This document shows, piece after piece, positions 38,480 through 48,663 of a stretch of DNA of 64,000 nt. The stretch's first letter is position 1; each line of letters starts with the position of its first letter. The stretch is from Marsupella aquatica (Eukaryota > Marchantiophyta). A model generated the notes under the pieces. It was given only the letters and a program-made list of their open reading frames with translations. It did no database searches and was not told the DNA's origin. The stretch spans positions 10,044,001 through 10,108,000 of the forward strand of contig OZ316896.1 of NCBI GenBank assembly GCA_973895155.1. The letters are read 5' to 3'. Both the position numbers and the translations under genes were made by a program.

Positions 38480-39456
38480 GGCTGGTGAAGAGAGGAACAT
38501 ACTACGGGCTGAGAACTTAAAAACAAATCTCAGGCCTAAACAGAAAATATCAACCCTATCGAAGCTCGAGCCTAAACACAAAATCTTGACCCTATAAAAT
38601 CTCGAGGAAAAAAACTAATCTCGACCCTCTGAAATCTCGAGGCTAATACAAGGATCTCGAGGCAAGAGCGCGAGAAAATCTAGAGGCAAGAGGAGGCGAG
38701 GGAGGCAAGGAGGCGAATGTGCAAATGGGGAGTTCAAACCCCCTGAAGCCACTATAAGCCCCTCGGCGGTCGGCCTTGAGGGCCGTGTCAAGCGTGCCAC
38801 GGGCTCGTGCAGGCTCAGCCAGGCTGCCACGCAACTAGTTTGAGCGTACAGTCATTATTACGGTCACACATGTTGTCATTATTGTTATCCGTACTTCAGC
38901 CCTACCGTGAGTTTAGCCGTGACACAAGTTCAAGCAAGCCGTCTTATTGGTCTTTTTGTGAGTCAGGGTTTTATATATTGCTTCTCTTTGCTCTCCAGCG
39001 GGTCATTCTTCTCATTTCGTTTCACTGCTCGCTCGTTTCTCGCTCTGCCTCTCTCTCTCTCCCTCTCCCTCTCCCTCTCTCTGGCTCTAGATTTTTGCTC
39101 TGATCTCTTTCTATTGTTCTTTTTAAGGGTTGTGGACTCTACGTTTGTGTTTAGGATATGTTGAGAAATTATCATTTTAACCTCTGAAGGAGGTCTAAAA
39201 TAATTGAGCACCTATCTTTTAGAAGACCAAACCTTTTCAGCTTATACTAATGTCGGTCAAAATCCATTTGGAAGCCTTTTCCCTCTATTTGATGGCCTTT
39301 TAGAAGCTATTTCTCAGTGTCTAGAAGTAAACTGGGAGCCTACTTTCTTAATTGCACCAAATCATTCCTCTAGATCATCTAGAGCCATTTATATGTTCTT
39401 ATTTTGGGTGGCTTATTATTCATAATAGTATCTTTGTCAAATACAATATCCTTTTT
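38480..39456. promoter_or_regulatory. Divergent promoter region of the PBE-1 genes
   Basis: This spacer lies between the starts of the ParB-MTase gene (minus) and the transposase gene (plus). It contains CTCGAGG half-sites (38600-38690), a TATATATT at about 38973 on plus, and a CT-rich microsatellite at about 39045-39085. Confidence 0.45.
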
Positions 39457-39810
39457 GGCTCGAGATCATCTCGAGTCATAAGTTTGATCCTCAAAATTAT
39501 TAACTTTTGCCTTCTAGCTAATGGTGCATTCGGTTGTCCTTCTTCTAATTGAGTTTGTAGAGAGTCGGAGGTATAGAATCTGAATTTGCTATTCAATGAG
39601 ATTTCATATTCTACCTTGAGATCATCTCGAACTAGATACTTCTGAATTTTGACATATTGGTGTTTTTGGTCCCTCATCTACCTCGAGATCGTCTCGAGGT
39701 AGAAGAGTTTCTTATATTCTCTATCACACAGTTTTATGGGATAAACTTCTACACTGGGGTTTTTTGGTTTGTTTTTGTAGTCACTTTACCTCGAGATCAT
39801 CTCGAGGTAA
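39457..39810. repeat. PBE-1 palindrome array before the transposase frame
   Basis: Four copies: 39457-39477, 39612-39634, 39678-39702 and 39786-39810. The last reads ACCTCGAGATCATCTCGAGG with TT/AA extensions and is perfect apart from the centre. They lie in the 5' leader, probably an intron. Confidence 0.9.
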
Positions 39811-40826
39811 CTACATCCAACGGTTTGGACCACGTTTTCCAAATGGGGATTTTCTTTCGAGGGGACAAGGTTTGCCTCGTAATCGACGGAGTGGAAGTTG
39901 CTTGCGGGACCGTCCTCAAGGTTGACCCGGGTGACTCAGTGCGTAATGTTGATTTGGGAAGTAATCGTATTGGAGTTCTCATTGAGAAGTGCTATGAGGG
40001 ATCACGGGAAATTCCTTACCCTTTGACGCCGATCAGGACTCTATTTGATGCTGTCGACTCCTGCATTATTTGGGATGCCTCTTTTGCATATTTGAAGTCA
40101 CAGTCAACTCTAGCGACAACACAAATGGATGCCTCTTGTTCTACAAAGGATACGTTTCCCGGTTTTGTACTAGACAAATCTTTGGTGGGAAGTTTTGAAG
40201 ACTCGATTATATCTGGCGACGAAGTCGAGCTCTGGATTGGCAATCAGATTGTGGCTCGTGGATTTGTGTTCAAGACGAATCCTGATGAGACCTGTCACAA
40301 TGAAAGACTTGGCACTTCTAGGATTAGTGTGAAAATATGTGAAGTTTTTCAAGGAAGGGAGAGGTTACCCTTTCCTCACAATGGAGCCGATACCGTTCAA
40401 GAAGCATTGGACACTTTTGTATTCTGGAATTTAAAGGATGTTACTTGGAGGAGTTCTTCCCAGGATATACTACACGACCTGTCCACACGGGATGTTTTTT
40501 CTAATTATAATTTCAAGGATTATAGTTTGCGTTCTAATTGGATGACCAAGGACTAGGTGGAATTGTATGTTGAGGATAATCGGACCAAAGTGGGGGTTGG
40601 CATCATCACAGTTCCTTTCGAGTCAGGTGCAATTGATGATGATGTTCTTGGGCCAGATCACGTTGGGGTTGCGGTCACACGCGTGATTGACCCTCTATTT
40701 TTCCCAAATATCTCCCCAGGAGTGCCTGGTCTTGTTAGGTGGGCCGTCCGTTCACTTCTGCTGATATCAAGGGGTATTTTTCTTTTGGATCTCATTGAAG
40801 AGGTTTCTCCAAAACCAATTATTGAT

Positions 40827-40845
40827 GGTCGAGATCATCTAGAGG
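40827..40845. repeat. PBE-1 palindrome inside the transposase coding region
   Basis: GGTCGAGATCATCTAGAGG lies in an open frame and encodes GRDHLEV. Confidence 0.75.
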
Positions 40846-41858
40846 TAGATATGAAAGGTGACATTGAGTTTTCAAAGTGCCCGTATAACTTCATCAAGAG
40901 AACGAAGGTTAACCCAGATGAAAAAAGGAAGAAGCACTTGGAGTCTCGGGCGATACTGAAAATCACAGAGGAGGAAATTGACTCCATCCAAAGAGAAGGT
41001 TGTTGTAAGTTGAAGTGTTGCCTCAGCATGCCGAGAGAAGACCTACAGGCGATAAGGAGGGAATACCATGGGATGTCAAGCGGCAACAAAACCAGTCACA
41101 TTCTCACTCTTTTTGGCTGTAGGGAGAAGGAGGTGGAGACAAAAGGATATTTCGTTGTAAGAAGTAGACTTGTTTGCAAGGGTGCATTTATTAAAATGCA
41201 TGGATTCAGCACTGCCAAGTATTATGATTACAAAAATCAATATGAAGCAGGTTGCACGGTTGGATTCCACGGAAACAAGGGTTCACACAAGACACGGGGA
41301 AGCACCTTGCATGCTCGTGCTTTGTTGGAGTCCATTCTAACCCAAAATGGAGAACCCATGCCGCATCTTCCCTATGGAGGGTCTCATGGTACTGACACGG
41401 TTGAGTACAGACTTCCATCTTGTTTCACGAAGAAAGAGATTTTTGAGGAGGTATACTCAAAAATGGAATTAGATGGCTACGTGAAGGTGAGTGAAAACAC
41501 TATGTATAAACTCTGGAGTGAGTCCTTCATGAATTTTGACTTTCACAAGGGAAGTGCATTTGCAAAGTGTACACTTTGCACTGAGTTCAAAGATCAGTTG
41601 ATGCGGGAGAAGAGAAAGAAAGAGCGTTTAGAGATTGAGGAAATAAGAGCTCGCCATCTTCGTGAGCAAATGTCTAGGAGATATGTTTACTATGCTCATA
41701 GGGTTCTTGCGAAGAAGGATCCTGAGAATTATCTTTGCATTATACATGACAAGATGGACCAAGCCAAGACATGGATCCCTAGGTTGGTCCCCACTCCTAA
41801 ATCATTGTCTGGTAGTGGTCAACCGCTCCCCATTGCGCTCACTGGGATATTGACCCAT

Positions 41859-41864
41859 GGAAAA
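41859..41864. other. Target-site duplication of PBE-2 (left)
   Basis: TGGAAA here pairs with TGGAAG at 54629-54634. Removing PBE-2 with one copy restores the transposase frame (ILTHG to RDPGVYAHF). Confidence 0.8.
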
Positions 41865-41915
41865 CACGGTGACGGACCAAACGAGAAGTGTGACCACACT
41901 TCTCGTTTTGCCCGC
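41865..41915. repeat. PBE-2 left terminal inverted repeat
   Basis: Starts ACACGGTGACGG. An inner hairpin pairs AAACGAGAAGTG with CACTTCTCGTTT around a TGACCA loop. The inverted partner is at the right end (54578-54628). Confidence 0.85.
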
Positions 41916-42026
41916 GGCGAAAAAAGTTTCTAAGGCAAAAAAGTCTTGGATATGGAATTAGTATTCCCACTAAAAACTAGTTTTTCGAATTGAAAAAATG
42001 GGAAAAATCGACACGAATATGAAGAT

Positions 42027-42043
42027 GGGATACGGCGTATCCC
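42027..42043. repeat. Subterminal PBE-2 palindrome (left)
   Basis: GGGATACGGCGTATCCC lies upstream of the first TATA box. Its counterpart near the right end is at 54264-54280. Confidence 0.9.
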
Positions 42044-42208
42044 ATTTCGGATCCAACCGTGGAATTCCAAAAAAAAAAAAAAACGCAGTAAAAGTGCCGA
42101 TATTGGTTTACCCAACAAGAATATTCCAAAACAATTCTTTTCAACGGTAACATTTAACCGACTGCGATGCAACTACAGTCAAATACAAACCACGGTCAGT
42201 GAGAAAAC

Positions 42209-42217
42209 TATAAATAG
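42209..42217 (+). promoter_or_regulatory. TATA box of the F-box-like gene
   Basis: TATAAATAG in the context CTATAAATAGGAG. An almost identical box precedes the ParB-MTase gene at 44291, suggesting duplicated core promoters. Confidence 0.7.
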
Positions 42218-42234
42218 GAGATCACCTCTTGAGA

Positions 42235-44020
42235 ATTTTACGCTCATTTTTTCTCGCTCTGTATACTCTTACTCTCGATGAATGCACACCGTCTATACAA
42301 ACTCGTATTCCCCAAAAATCAGTTTTGACGAATAGGTAAGAATCTTCCTGAAAATGGCGAGGACGAATCCCAAATGGGATACGGTGTATCCCGTTTGGGA
42401 TTCAACCCTCAAATTTCAAGTTTTCATTTCACATTAGCTAAAAAAGGAGGTTGGATGCGAAGTTAGATACGGGGTATCCCATGTCGCATCCAACCTCTGA
42501 ATATGAAGTATCGTAGACTCCAAATGTCAAAACCTCAACATTGAATGCAAAATGGGATACGGCGTATCCCGTTTGGGATTCACTCTTCAAATGTCCTGTT
42601 TTTTTCTCTTTAGCTAAAAAAGGAGGTTGGATGCGAAGTGGGATACGGGGTATCCCATGTCGCATCCAAACTGCGAAAATGAAGCATCTTAGAACATAAA
42701 TGTTAAAACCTCAACGTTGAATGCGAAATGGGATACAGCGTATCCCGTTTGGGATTCACTCTTCAAATGTCCAGTTTTGATTGCCCATGTGGTATTTACC
42801 TAGAGTTTATTTGAATGATGGGAAAAACCTTATGGATTACTGATTGTTTCGCAGGCGAAGTTCAACTAAACTGTACGCACTGAAGCTCTTGCTGCCTTTC
42901 AGTGACCGACACCCACTCAAGCTTAAGCTTTCCTTGAAAAATGAAGTTTTCTCTTGTGAGTCTAATGGCAGTTCAGAATCAAAACCTTGAGAAATGTGCT
43001 CATCGATTGTATAAGCGATTAGTTGCACTCAAAGTTCTTCATCCTGGATTAGGCGCGCTATGGACCGGAGGCGTGGATCCACATGATAGTTTGAATCCAC
43101 TCCGAATAGAGTTTTATGAAAAAAAATGAGGATGGAGTTTTGATTCGGTTGAGGATATGTTTGAGTGGTTGTCTGCACTCTGTTAATTCTTCTTGTAACT
43201 ATTGTCGTGATGCCCAAAACAAATATCATCGATTGGCATATTTTTGTTGTCGGATTTGGAACGAAGATCCTTGGGTTAACTTATCGCGTTGAATTTTCTT
43301 GATTAGTGTGTAAGTGTTTAGGTGAACGTTCTTGGGTCAAACATTTTGTGAATATATTTTTATTTTGATCAAAGAAATAAAATCAGTTTTTCCATCACTG
43401 TTTTGTAGGTTGCTGAGAAAGAGCTCACCATCTCATTTATTACTCCAGGTATCCACTCTTATTTTGGAATGGCAGTCACTGAGAACCCTGTCTTTACAAG
43501 GTTAGCGATGTCATTCGACAAAGAGAAGAAACAAATTCAACAAAAAAGTGGCCAAAGGGAATCCAGATTGCTTTTGGATGGACTTCCTGACGAGATTGTT
43601 GAAACGTTCATTTGGCCCATTTTGAAAGTTTGTTGTATAGAGGATGAGTTTGATTCCTCCAAGAACCAAGCTGATGAAAGATTGATGCGATTAAAAACCA
43701 TGGTGTGGTTTGGATGCACCTCCAAGAAATGGAACCAGCTCGTAATTTGTACACGAGTCTGGGGTATTCTTAGACTAGCAAAAAGCCAGCTTGAGGAAGT
43801 AAATGAAATGCTGACAAGCATTCCCGATGGAAAACCCCTTCAGAATGTTCATATTGAAGCTTTTGTTAGGATGGAAACACCGAATCTTCCTCCAATCGAT
43901 TTCTTAGGTTTATTTTCAAGGTCTGACCTAAATCGATTTCAAGAAGACTGGCACAATCTTGAGAAAGATGAGCAAGCGAGGCTCTTGGAAATGTATGGGG
44001 AAGCTTCTAGTCTGGTTTAG
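42235..44020 (+). CDS. F-box-like protein of PBE-2
   Basis: A leader exon ends at a GTAAGA donor (42335). The intron to 42854 (TTTCGCAG acceptor) carries a palindrome array. The clearest coding part is 43469-44020 (183 residues): RLLLDGLPDEIVETFIWPIL, then LKTMVWFGCTSKKWNQLV and a Trp. This matches the F-box pattern LPxEIxxxI…LR…CxxWxxLV…W. Known F-box proteins link substrates to SCF ubiquitin ligases. No substrate-binding repeats follow. An upstream open segment at 42941-43129 may be an extra exon. It could act against host silencing proteins, but this is conjecture; other helical domains could mimic the pattern. Confidence 0.5.
42376..42746. repeat. PBE-2 palindrome array 1 (about 90-bp period) in a leader intron
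   Basis: Five GGGATAC-nnn-GTATCCC palindromes start at 42376, 42464, 42554, 42640 and 42730, with spacings of 88, 90, 86 and 90 bp. Spacers alternate between two types, so the sequence repeat is about 176 bp although the palindrome spacing is about 90. One copy has a changed base (TAGATAC). Confidence 0.95.
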
Positions 44021-44290
44021 AGCCATCTTGAATGGGCTCTTTGTAAAGACTCTTTTTAAGAATATCAACTTAGTTTTTTTTGTGGCACAATTCCGAATGA
44101 ATAAAGAGTTACCCGATTCGCTACGCGTAAAATCTATTTGGTTGAATACAAGGACTTGGGGATATGCCTTATCTCTAGTCCCATCAAGAGAAAAAAATAT
44201 ACATAGACATCCGGACTCCAACCCTACGCTTTTGGATACACATTATCGCCTGTGGAAACCTTATCACCTGTGGATACGAAGGTGATAAAG

Positions 44291-44299
44291 TATAAATAG
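44291..44299 (+). promoter_or_regulatory. TATA box of the PBE-2 ParB-MTase gene
   Basis: TATAAATAG within GTATAAATAGGAG. A leader exon follows and ends at the donor 44426. Confidence 0.7.
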
Positions 44300-44319
44300 G
44301 AGTGCCTGGTCAGAAAAAT

Positions 44320-47300
44320 TACTCTCATTTCTTTTTCTTCTCAACTTTGTTTACCTCCGCGTTTTTCTCGGGCCGCAACATCTCTATAGCTTTTCGTATT
44401 TGCTCGAATCGAAACCAAAAACTAGGTAAAACCTGAAGAAACTCTCCCCTCCTCGTTTGGTTAATTGTTGAATCCTGAGAGGGATACACCGTATCCCCAT
44501 TTGTATTCAACTCTATTATTTGGCCTCCTTTTCAATATTGAATACGAGATGGGATACCGCGTATCCCATCTCGCATTGAACACCCTCTTTTAGTCTTCCA
44601 TCCGAACCTCCTCGCTCTTTCTTGACTTTGAATACGAACTGGGATACCGCGTATCCCATTTCGCATTCAACTTCCTCTTTTTTGTGCTTTGCATCAGACT
44701 CGAGGCAATTGTTGAGGTTGGATGCGAAGTGGGATATCGCGTATCCCATTTTGCATTCAAGTCCCTCTTTTTTGTTAATTGCATCAGACTCTGGACATTT
44801 GTTGTTGTTGGATGCGAAGTGGGATACCGCGTATCCCATTTTGCATTCAACTCCCTCTTTTCTGTTCTTTGCATCAGACTTGGCAATTATTGATGTTGGA
44901 TGCCAAGTGGTTTGGTCTGGTTCTAAGTGTGTCAATCTTTTTCAGGATCATGTCGAACAAATCAAAGTCGTCTAGTTCGACCCAGTCTTCATGGACATCC
45001 ATCATCGATGAGATTTGGAAGAAAGACCTTTACACGGAGGAGAAACTCGTGAGGAATAGGTGGTACTTCAGGGATGCTCGGGCAATGGATATTCACATAG
45101 CCTATGAAGGTCCAGCGGTGTGGTTGGTTATCGTTAAGGGTAAAGACCATTGCCATTATGGATTAGTCGTGGACACCGGGGAGGCGGATATCATCGACTC
45201 AAAAACAAAACAGCTGAAGAAGATTCCAATGTACCTTTGCATTCTTTCGAACAATGCCTTCACTGTAGTTGTCCTCAACTATAAGAAACTTGATCGGGTC
45301 TCGATGAACACATTTCCTCATGACCCAATCTGCCAACTAATTTCGGAAGTGCCGGAGATTGAGGACTTTTCTTATTGGTGTTTGAAATTTGTCTTGAAGT
45401 CTTGGAGGGTTGTTGAGGATTTTACGAAGGTAACATATAGGTCAGTTGTTGGAGCCAACTTTGGCGTCAAAGAGCGGCCTTTGAAGTTGAAAGTGACAAA
45501 GCCTACCGATCCGGCTTCAAAGTCAGGGGAGATGTCTAGAACACCCTCGACAAAGGAGAAATCTGCCATAGTTTCTCTTAAGGAACCGGCAAAGAGGAAG
45601 CTTGCAGATCAACTCTCTGGGGAAGGTTCTAAAGTAGCGGTGTCAGGAGAAGCTATTGTCAAGAAGAAATTGGATCGACGTGACATCCAGAAGCGCGCGC
45701 CTTCTGCACCAGAAAGTGTTGTCTCATCTTTGGTCCCACCAATTTCATAGACACCTCACATTCCTTCAACTTTGTCAGGTGGGCTTTCTTTATCATCTAG
45801 AGGAGCTGTTAAAGAAAAGAAAAATGATTCAACAGATATCACCACAGCTTTGCAGCGGGAAAAGACACTTGTGGTTCGTGAAGTAGTATCTTGGTTGATG
45901 GAGACTAAGCGAGTTCAGAAGACAACAGTTATTCTGAAAACAACTAACCTGCTTCTTGTTGACGATATTGACGACGAGAACTCAACGTTGGTTCGAACAG
46001 TCGATCAGTTGCATGTGGAGAACATCAAGACTTTGATGAAAATGAATCCGACAAATTTCACGACGCCATTTGTCTTGTTTGTGATCCTGGAAGACTGCCC
46101 GACAGTGACAGACTAGGACCCAGAAAAGGCATCAAGCTAGAGATATCGAGTGATTGGAGGTAATCACGGTGCTCGGGCCAAGAGAGAATTGTATCAGGCT
46201 TATGGGAGAGAGATCTTCAATGAACTCCAAGCTTGGGTGTATGCTGGTCTCACAAGGGAGGACATTCAGAAACTTAGCATCCAACATAATATTGATCAGG
46301 AGTACAGGAAAAAAATGAACAACATTGATCAAATCCGAACAATGCATAAGATTTTCCTTGCCAGAGGAATGGCAAAAACCAAGGAGAGTAGAGAAGCGTG
46401 TGCGATGGAGGTTTGCCTCGACGGGTTTTTTCCGGGGGACGCCACAAGCCTGAAGAAGCATGAGCCTCTCTTCCAAATTGCGTTTAGGTCGGGTAAGGTC
46501 TGGGAACTCCAAGACCAGATCTTTGAGATGTGGAACAAGTTGGAGATCAAAGGGCAGAATAAGCAGAAGTCACCTATCAAGAAACTCAAGAAAGGAAAGG
46601 GAAAAGCGCAGTCGATTCCAAAAGCTTTGAATAAGCTTGCAGGGGGCCTTACCTTGACACCTTGGAGAGCAATCCAGGGAATTGAACACGACCGATTTTT
46701 GGAGTCCCTTCTTCTCCGAGTGAAGGACCGGATGATCTCTTTGGAGCATATGGCAAAAGAAGCCGAGAGTTACAAGAAACTTGTGAAAATCAGCAAGCTT
46801 TTTGTTCAGTTGTCAGGGCAGAAAGACTGGGCGACTTGCAAACGAATGTTTCCGAAAGAAACAGAATCTGCCGAGCTTGAAAGATGGAGTGGGAAATTGT
46901 CCGATGTGGTATGTTCTCCCCTTCCACTGATTGGACTTTTCTATTTGTTTCGCCATGTTCGGAGGTTTTCTTTGTGGATTTCTTGTTGGAATGCGAAATG
47001 GGATACGGGGTATCCCATCTCGGATTCACTTGTGCTTATTTGATGTTGGTGATGTTTCAATGCGGTTTTTTCTTGGTTGAATGCCAAGTGGGATACTCGG
47101 TATCTCATCTCGTATTCACTTGTGGTTATTTGAAGTTTGTGATGTTTCAATGTGGTTTTTGCTTGGTTGAATTCAAAGTGGGATACGCGGTATCCCATCT
47201 CGTATTCAATATGGTTATTTGACGTTTGAGATGTTTCAATGTGGTTTTTGCTTGGTCGAATGCGAAGTGGGATACAGGGTATCCCATCTCGGATTCACTT

Positions 47301-48584
47301 GTGGTTATTTGACGGTGGTGATGTTTGACTATGGTTTTTGTTTGGTTGAATACGAACTAGGATACGGAGTATCCCATGTTGCATTCGTCGTCCAGATTTG
47401 ATTGTTTGAATTCCTAAATGGTTATCTCCCCATTGTCTTTCCTCTAGATTCTTTTAACAAGTTTGCGTTTGCAGTTGAAAGCTTTTTCGAAGAAGAAGAA
47501 CAAGGATGCAATTGGTGCTGATGCGGTTGAGAAGCCTACGGAGGAGCTGACTTCGAGTGTTATTCCCCCGGGGTTTAAGAATTACGTTCAAGAAGCGATT
47601 GAGAACTACAACCGTCGTCGTGGGATTGAAACGGTTGAAGCAGAGTCGAGTGACCATCGATGGAAAAATGCTGACATAAATTTTATCAGATATACATTGC
47701 ATTGTGGAGATGTCAGGGCGCTGGATAAGTTTGTAAAGAAAAGGAATTACACACTTGCAATTGCAGACATTCCTTATGGATTCAATGCGCTTGGCTCTGA
47801 AAATGATGAGGTCCCATTTTCAGAGAATGATATTGTGGATATGGTGAATTGTTTTGCCAAGGTGACAAGTTCAAAGATGTGGAGGTTTGTTGTGATTCAC
47901 TCTTTGCAGCAAACTTGGTCTGTGATGAATGCTCTTGGAAAAACTTGTAACGCAGGTGTAGAGGCTAGAATTTGGGAGAAGCCAAATGTACATGCTCATC
48001 CTTCCGGGAATCGATTGGCTTGGGCTTTTGAAAACTGGTCAATCGGATATTATCACGAGAGTGGTATTAGGACCAGAGACATGTACAATTTTGAACATGA
48101 TGAGAAAAGGGTAAACATCATAAAAGTCCCTTATGTTACAAAGAAATGTGTAACACCATTGGGAGAAATAGTGAACCCTTACCAGAAACCGATAGCTTTA
48201 GCAGATTGCTTCGTTCAACATTTTAGTGAAGCAGGGGATTGGGTTGCTGATTTATGTGCGGGGAGTGGTTCGACCTCATGCACTGCCTTGTTAGGGAAAC
48301 GTCCAGTGACAGCCGTGGAGCTCAGTGCAAGCCAGGTGGATTGTATCCAGAAACGACTTGTCACGCTTGATGAATCGTGGGACTTGAATGATGAAGCAAC
48401 CGAGGAGGGTACAGGACCCATGAGCTTTGAGGTTCAACCACCTATTGGTGGTACTATGAGCACCCTCACCACTCGAACTTGCATTATTACAACCACGGAG
48501 GAGAACGACAATGATGAGGATGAAGAGGATAAAGTGGAACATGAAGCTCCGGCACTTGATCTTGGCTCATTCCTTGAGGTATAG
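44320..48584 (+). CDS. PBE-2 ParB-like/DNA methyltransferase fusion
   Basis: Leader exon to 44425; intron 44426-44945; coding from ATG 44950; intron 46909-47474 (phase 0); last exon 47475-48584. Order: N-terminal domain of unknown function, charged linker, ParB/sulfiredoxin-like segment (VDDID, HVENIKTLMKMNP, YRVIGGNHGARAKREL), helical region (AWVYAGLTREDIQKLSIQHN), Lys-rich linker, then a permuted beta-class methylase: LHCGDV and IADIPYGF (motif IV, DIPY), WEKPN, NPYQKPIAL (motif X) and GDWVADLCAGSGSTS (motif I). This class methylates N6 of adenine or N4 of cytosine using S-adenosylmethionine. The methylase exon is open; TAG stops at 45748, 46114 and 46138 lie upstream. The last exon may instead splice at 48580 into the Ulp1 frame. 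Confidence 0.75.
44481..44837. repeat. PBE-2 palindrome array 2 (exact 90-bp period) in the leader intron
   Basis: Palindromes start at 44481, 44551, 44641, 44731 and 44821. The last four are exactly 90 bp apart. The full arms extend to about 41 bp, for example TGAATACGAGAT on the left mirrored by ATCTCGCATTGA. Spacers 2-4 resemble each other (CCCTCTTTT, GCATCAGACT) but are less conserved than the palindromes. Confidence 0.95.
47000..47375. repeat. PBE-2 palindrome array 3 (90-bp period) in the MTase intron
   Basis: Palindromes start at 47000, 47090, 47180, 47269 and 47359 within intron 46909-47474. Spacers share TTCACTTGTGGTTATTTGA and GATGTTTCAATG but differ from those of arrays 1 and 2. 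Confidence 0.95.
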
Positions 48585-48663
48585 ACTTAAGTTTGATTAG
48601 TTCTCTCATGTTGTATCTATTGATCCAAACTTGTGAAATATTGAGGAAGATTATAATTGGACT

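Larger units (their letters stand above)
39843..41864 (+). pseudogene. PBE-1 transposase-like gene, 5' part (DUF8039-like repeats)
   Basis: The N terminus holds three tandem modules of about 75 residues resembling plant DUF8039: GDKVCLVIDGVEVACG, GDEVELWIGNQIVARG and, after a TAG (40555-40557) where the module expects Glu or Gln, VELYVEDN. Each continues with LGxxRIxVxI and a Pro-rich end. A helical region with a CTLCTEF motif follows, then LCIIHDKMDQAKTWIPRL, the first catalytic-type Asp of the DUF7869/RNase-H-like fold. PBE-2 interrupts the frame after ILTHG. The open frame may start upstream of 39843, in sequence full of palindromes. Confidence 0.7.

Noticed and set aside
38963-39211. Arg/Glu-repeat protein on minus
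   Set aside because: It comes from the CT microsatellite near 39045-39085.
42376-44837. Palindrome arrays as a CRISPR array
   Set aside because: The units are perfect palindromes with related spacers and lie in plant-type introns. There are no cas genes, and the host is eukaryotic.
44516-44975. Repetitive open frames with DTRYPISHS- or GYAVSHF-like units
   Set aside because: They are translations of the 90-bp palindrome repeats in an intron, on both strands.
25703-46140. A variant genetic code reading TAG as Gln
   Set aside because: TAA is nearly absent as an internal stop and TGA stops occur as well, so methylation-driven decay is simpler. Real gene ends, such as the SET gene and the gypsy tail, also use TAG.
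34159-48584. Bacterial or phage contamination because of the ParB-methylase genes
   Set aside because: The genes contain GT-AG introns that preserve codon phase, plant TATA boxes and nested plant retrotransposons.
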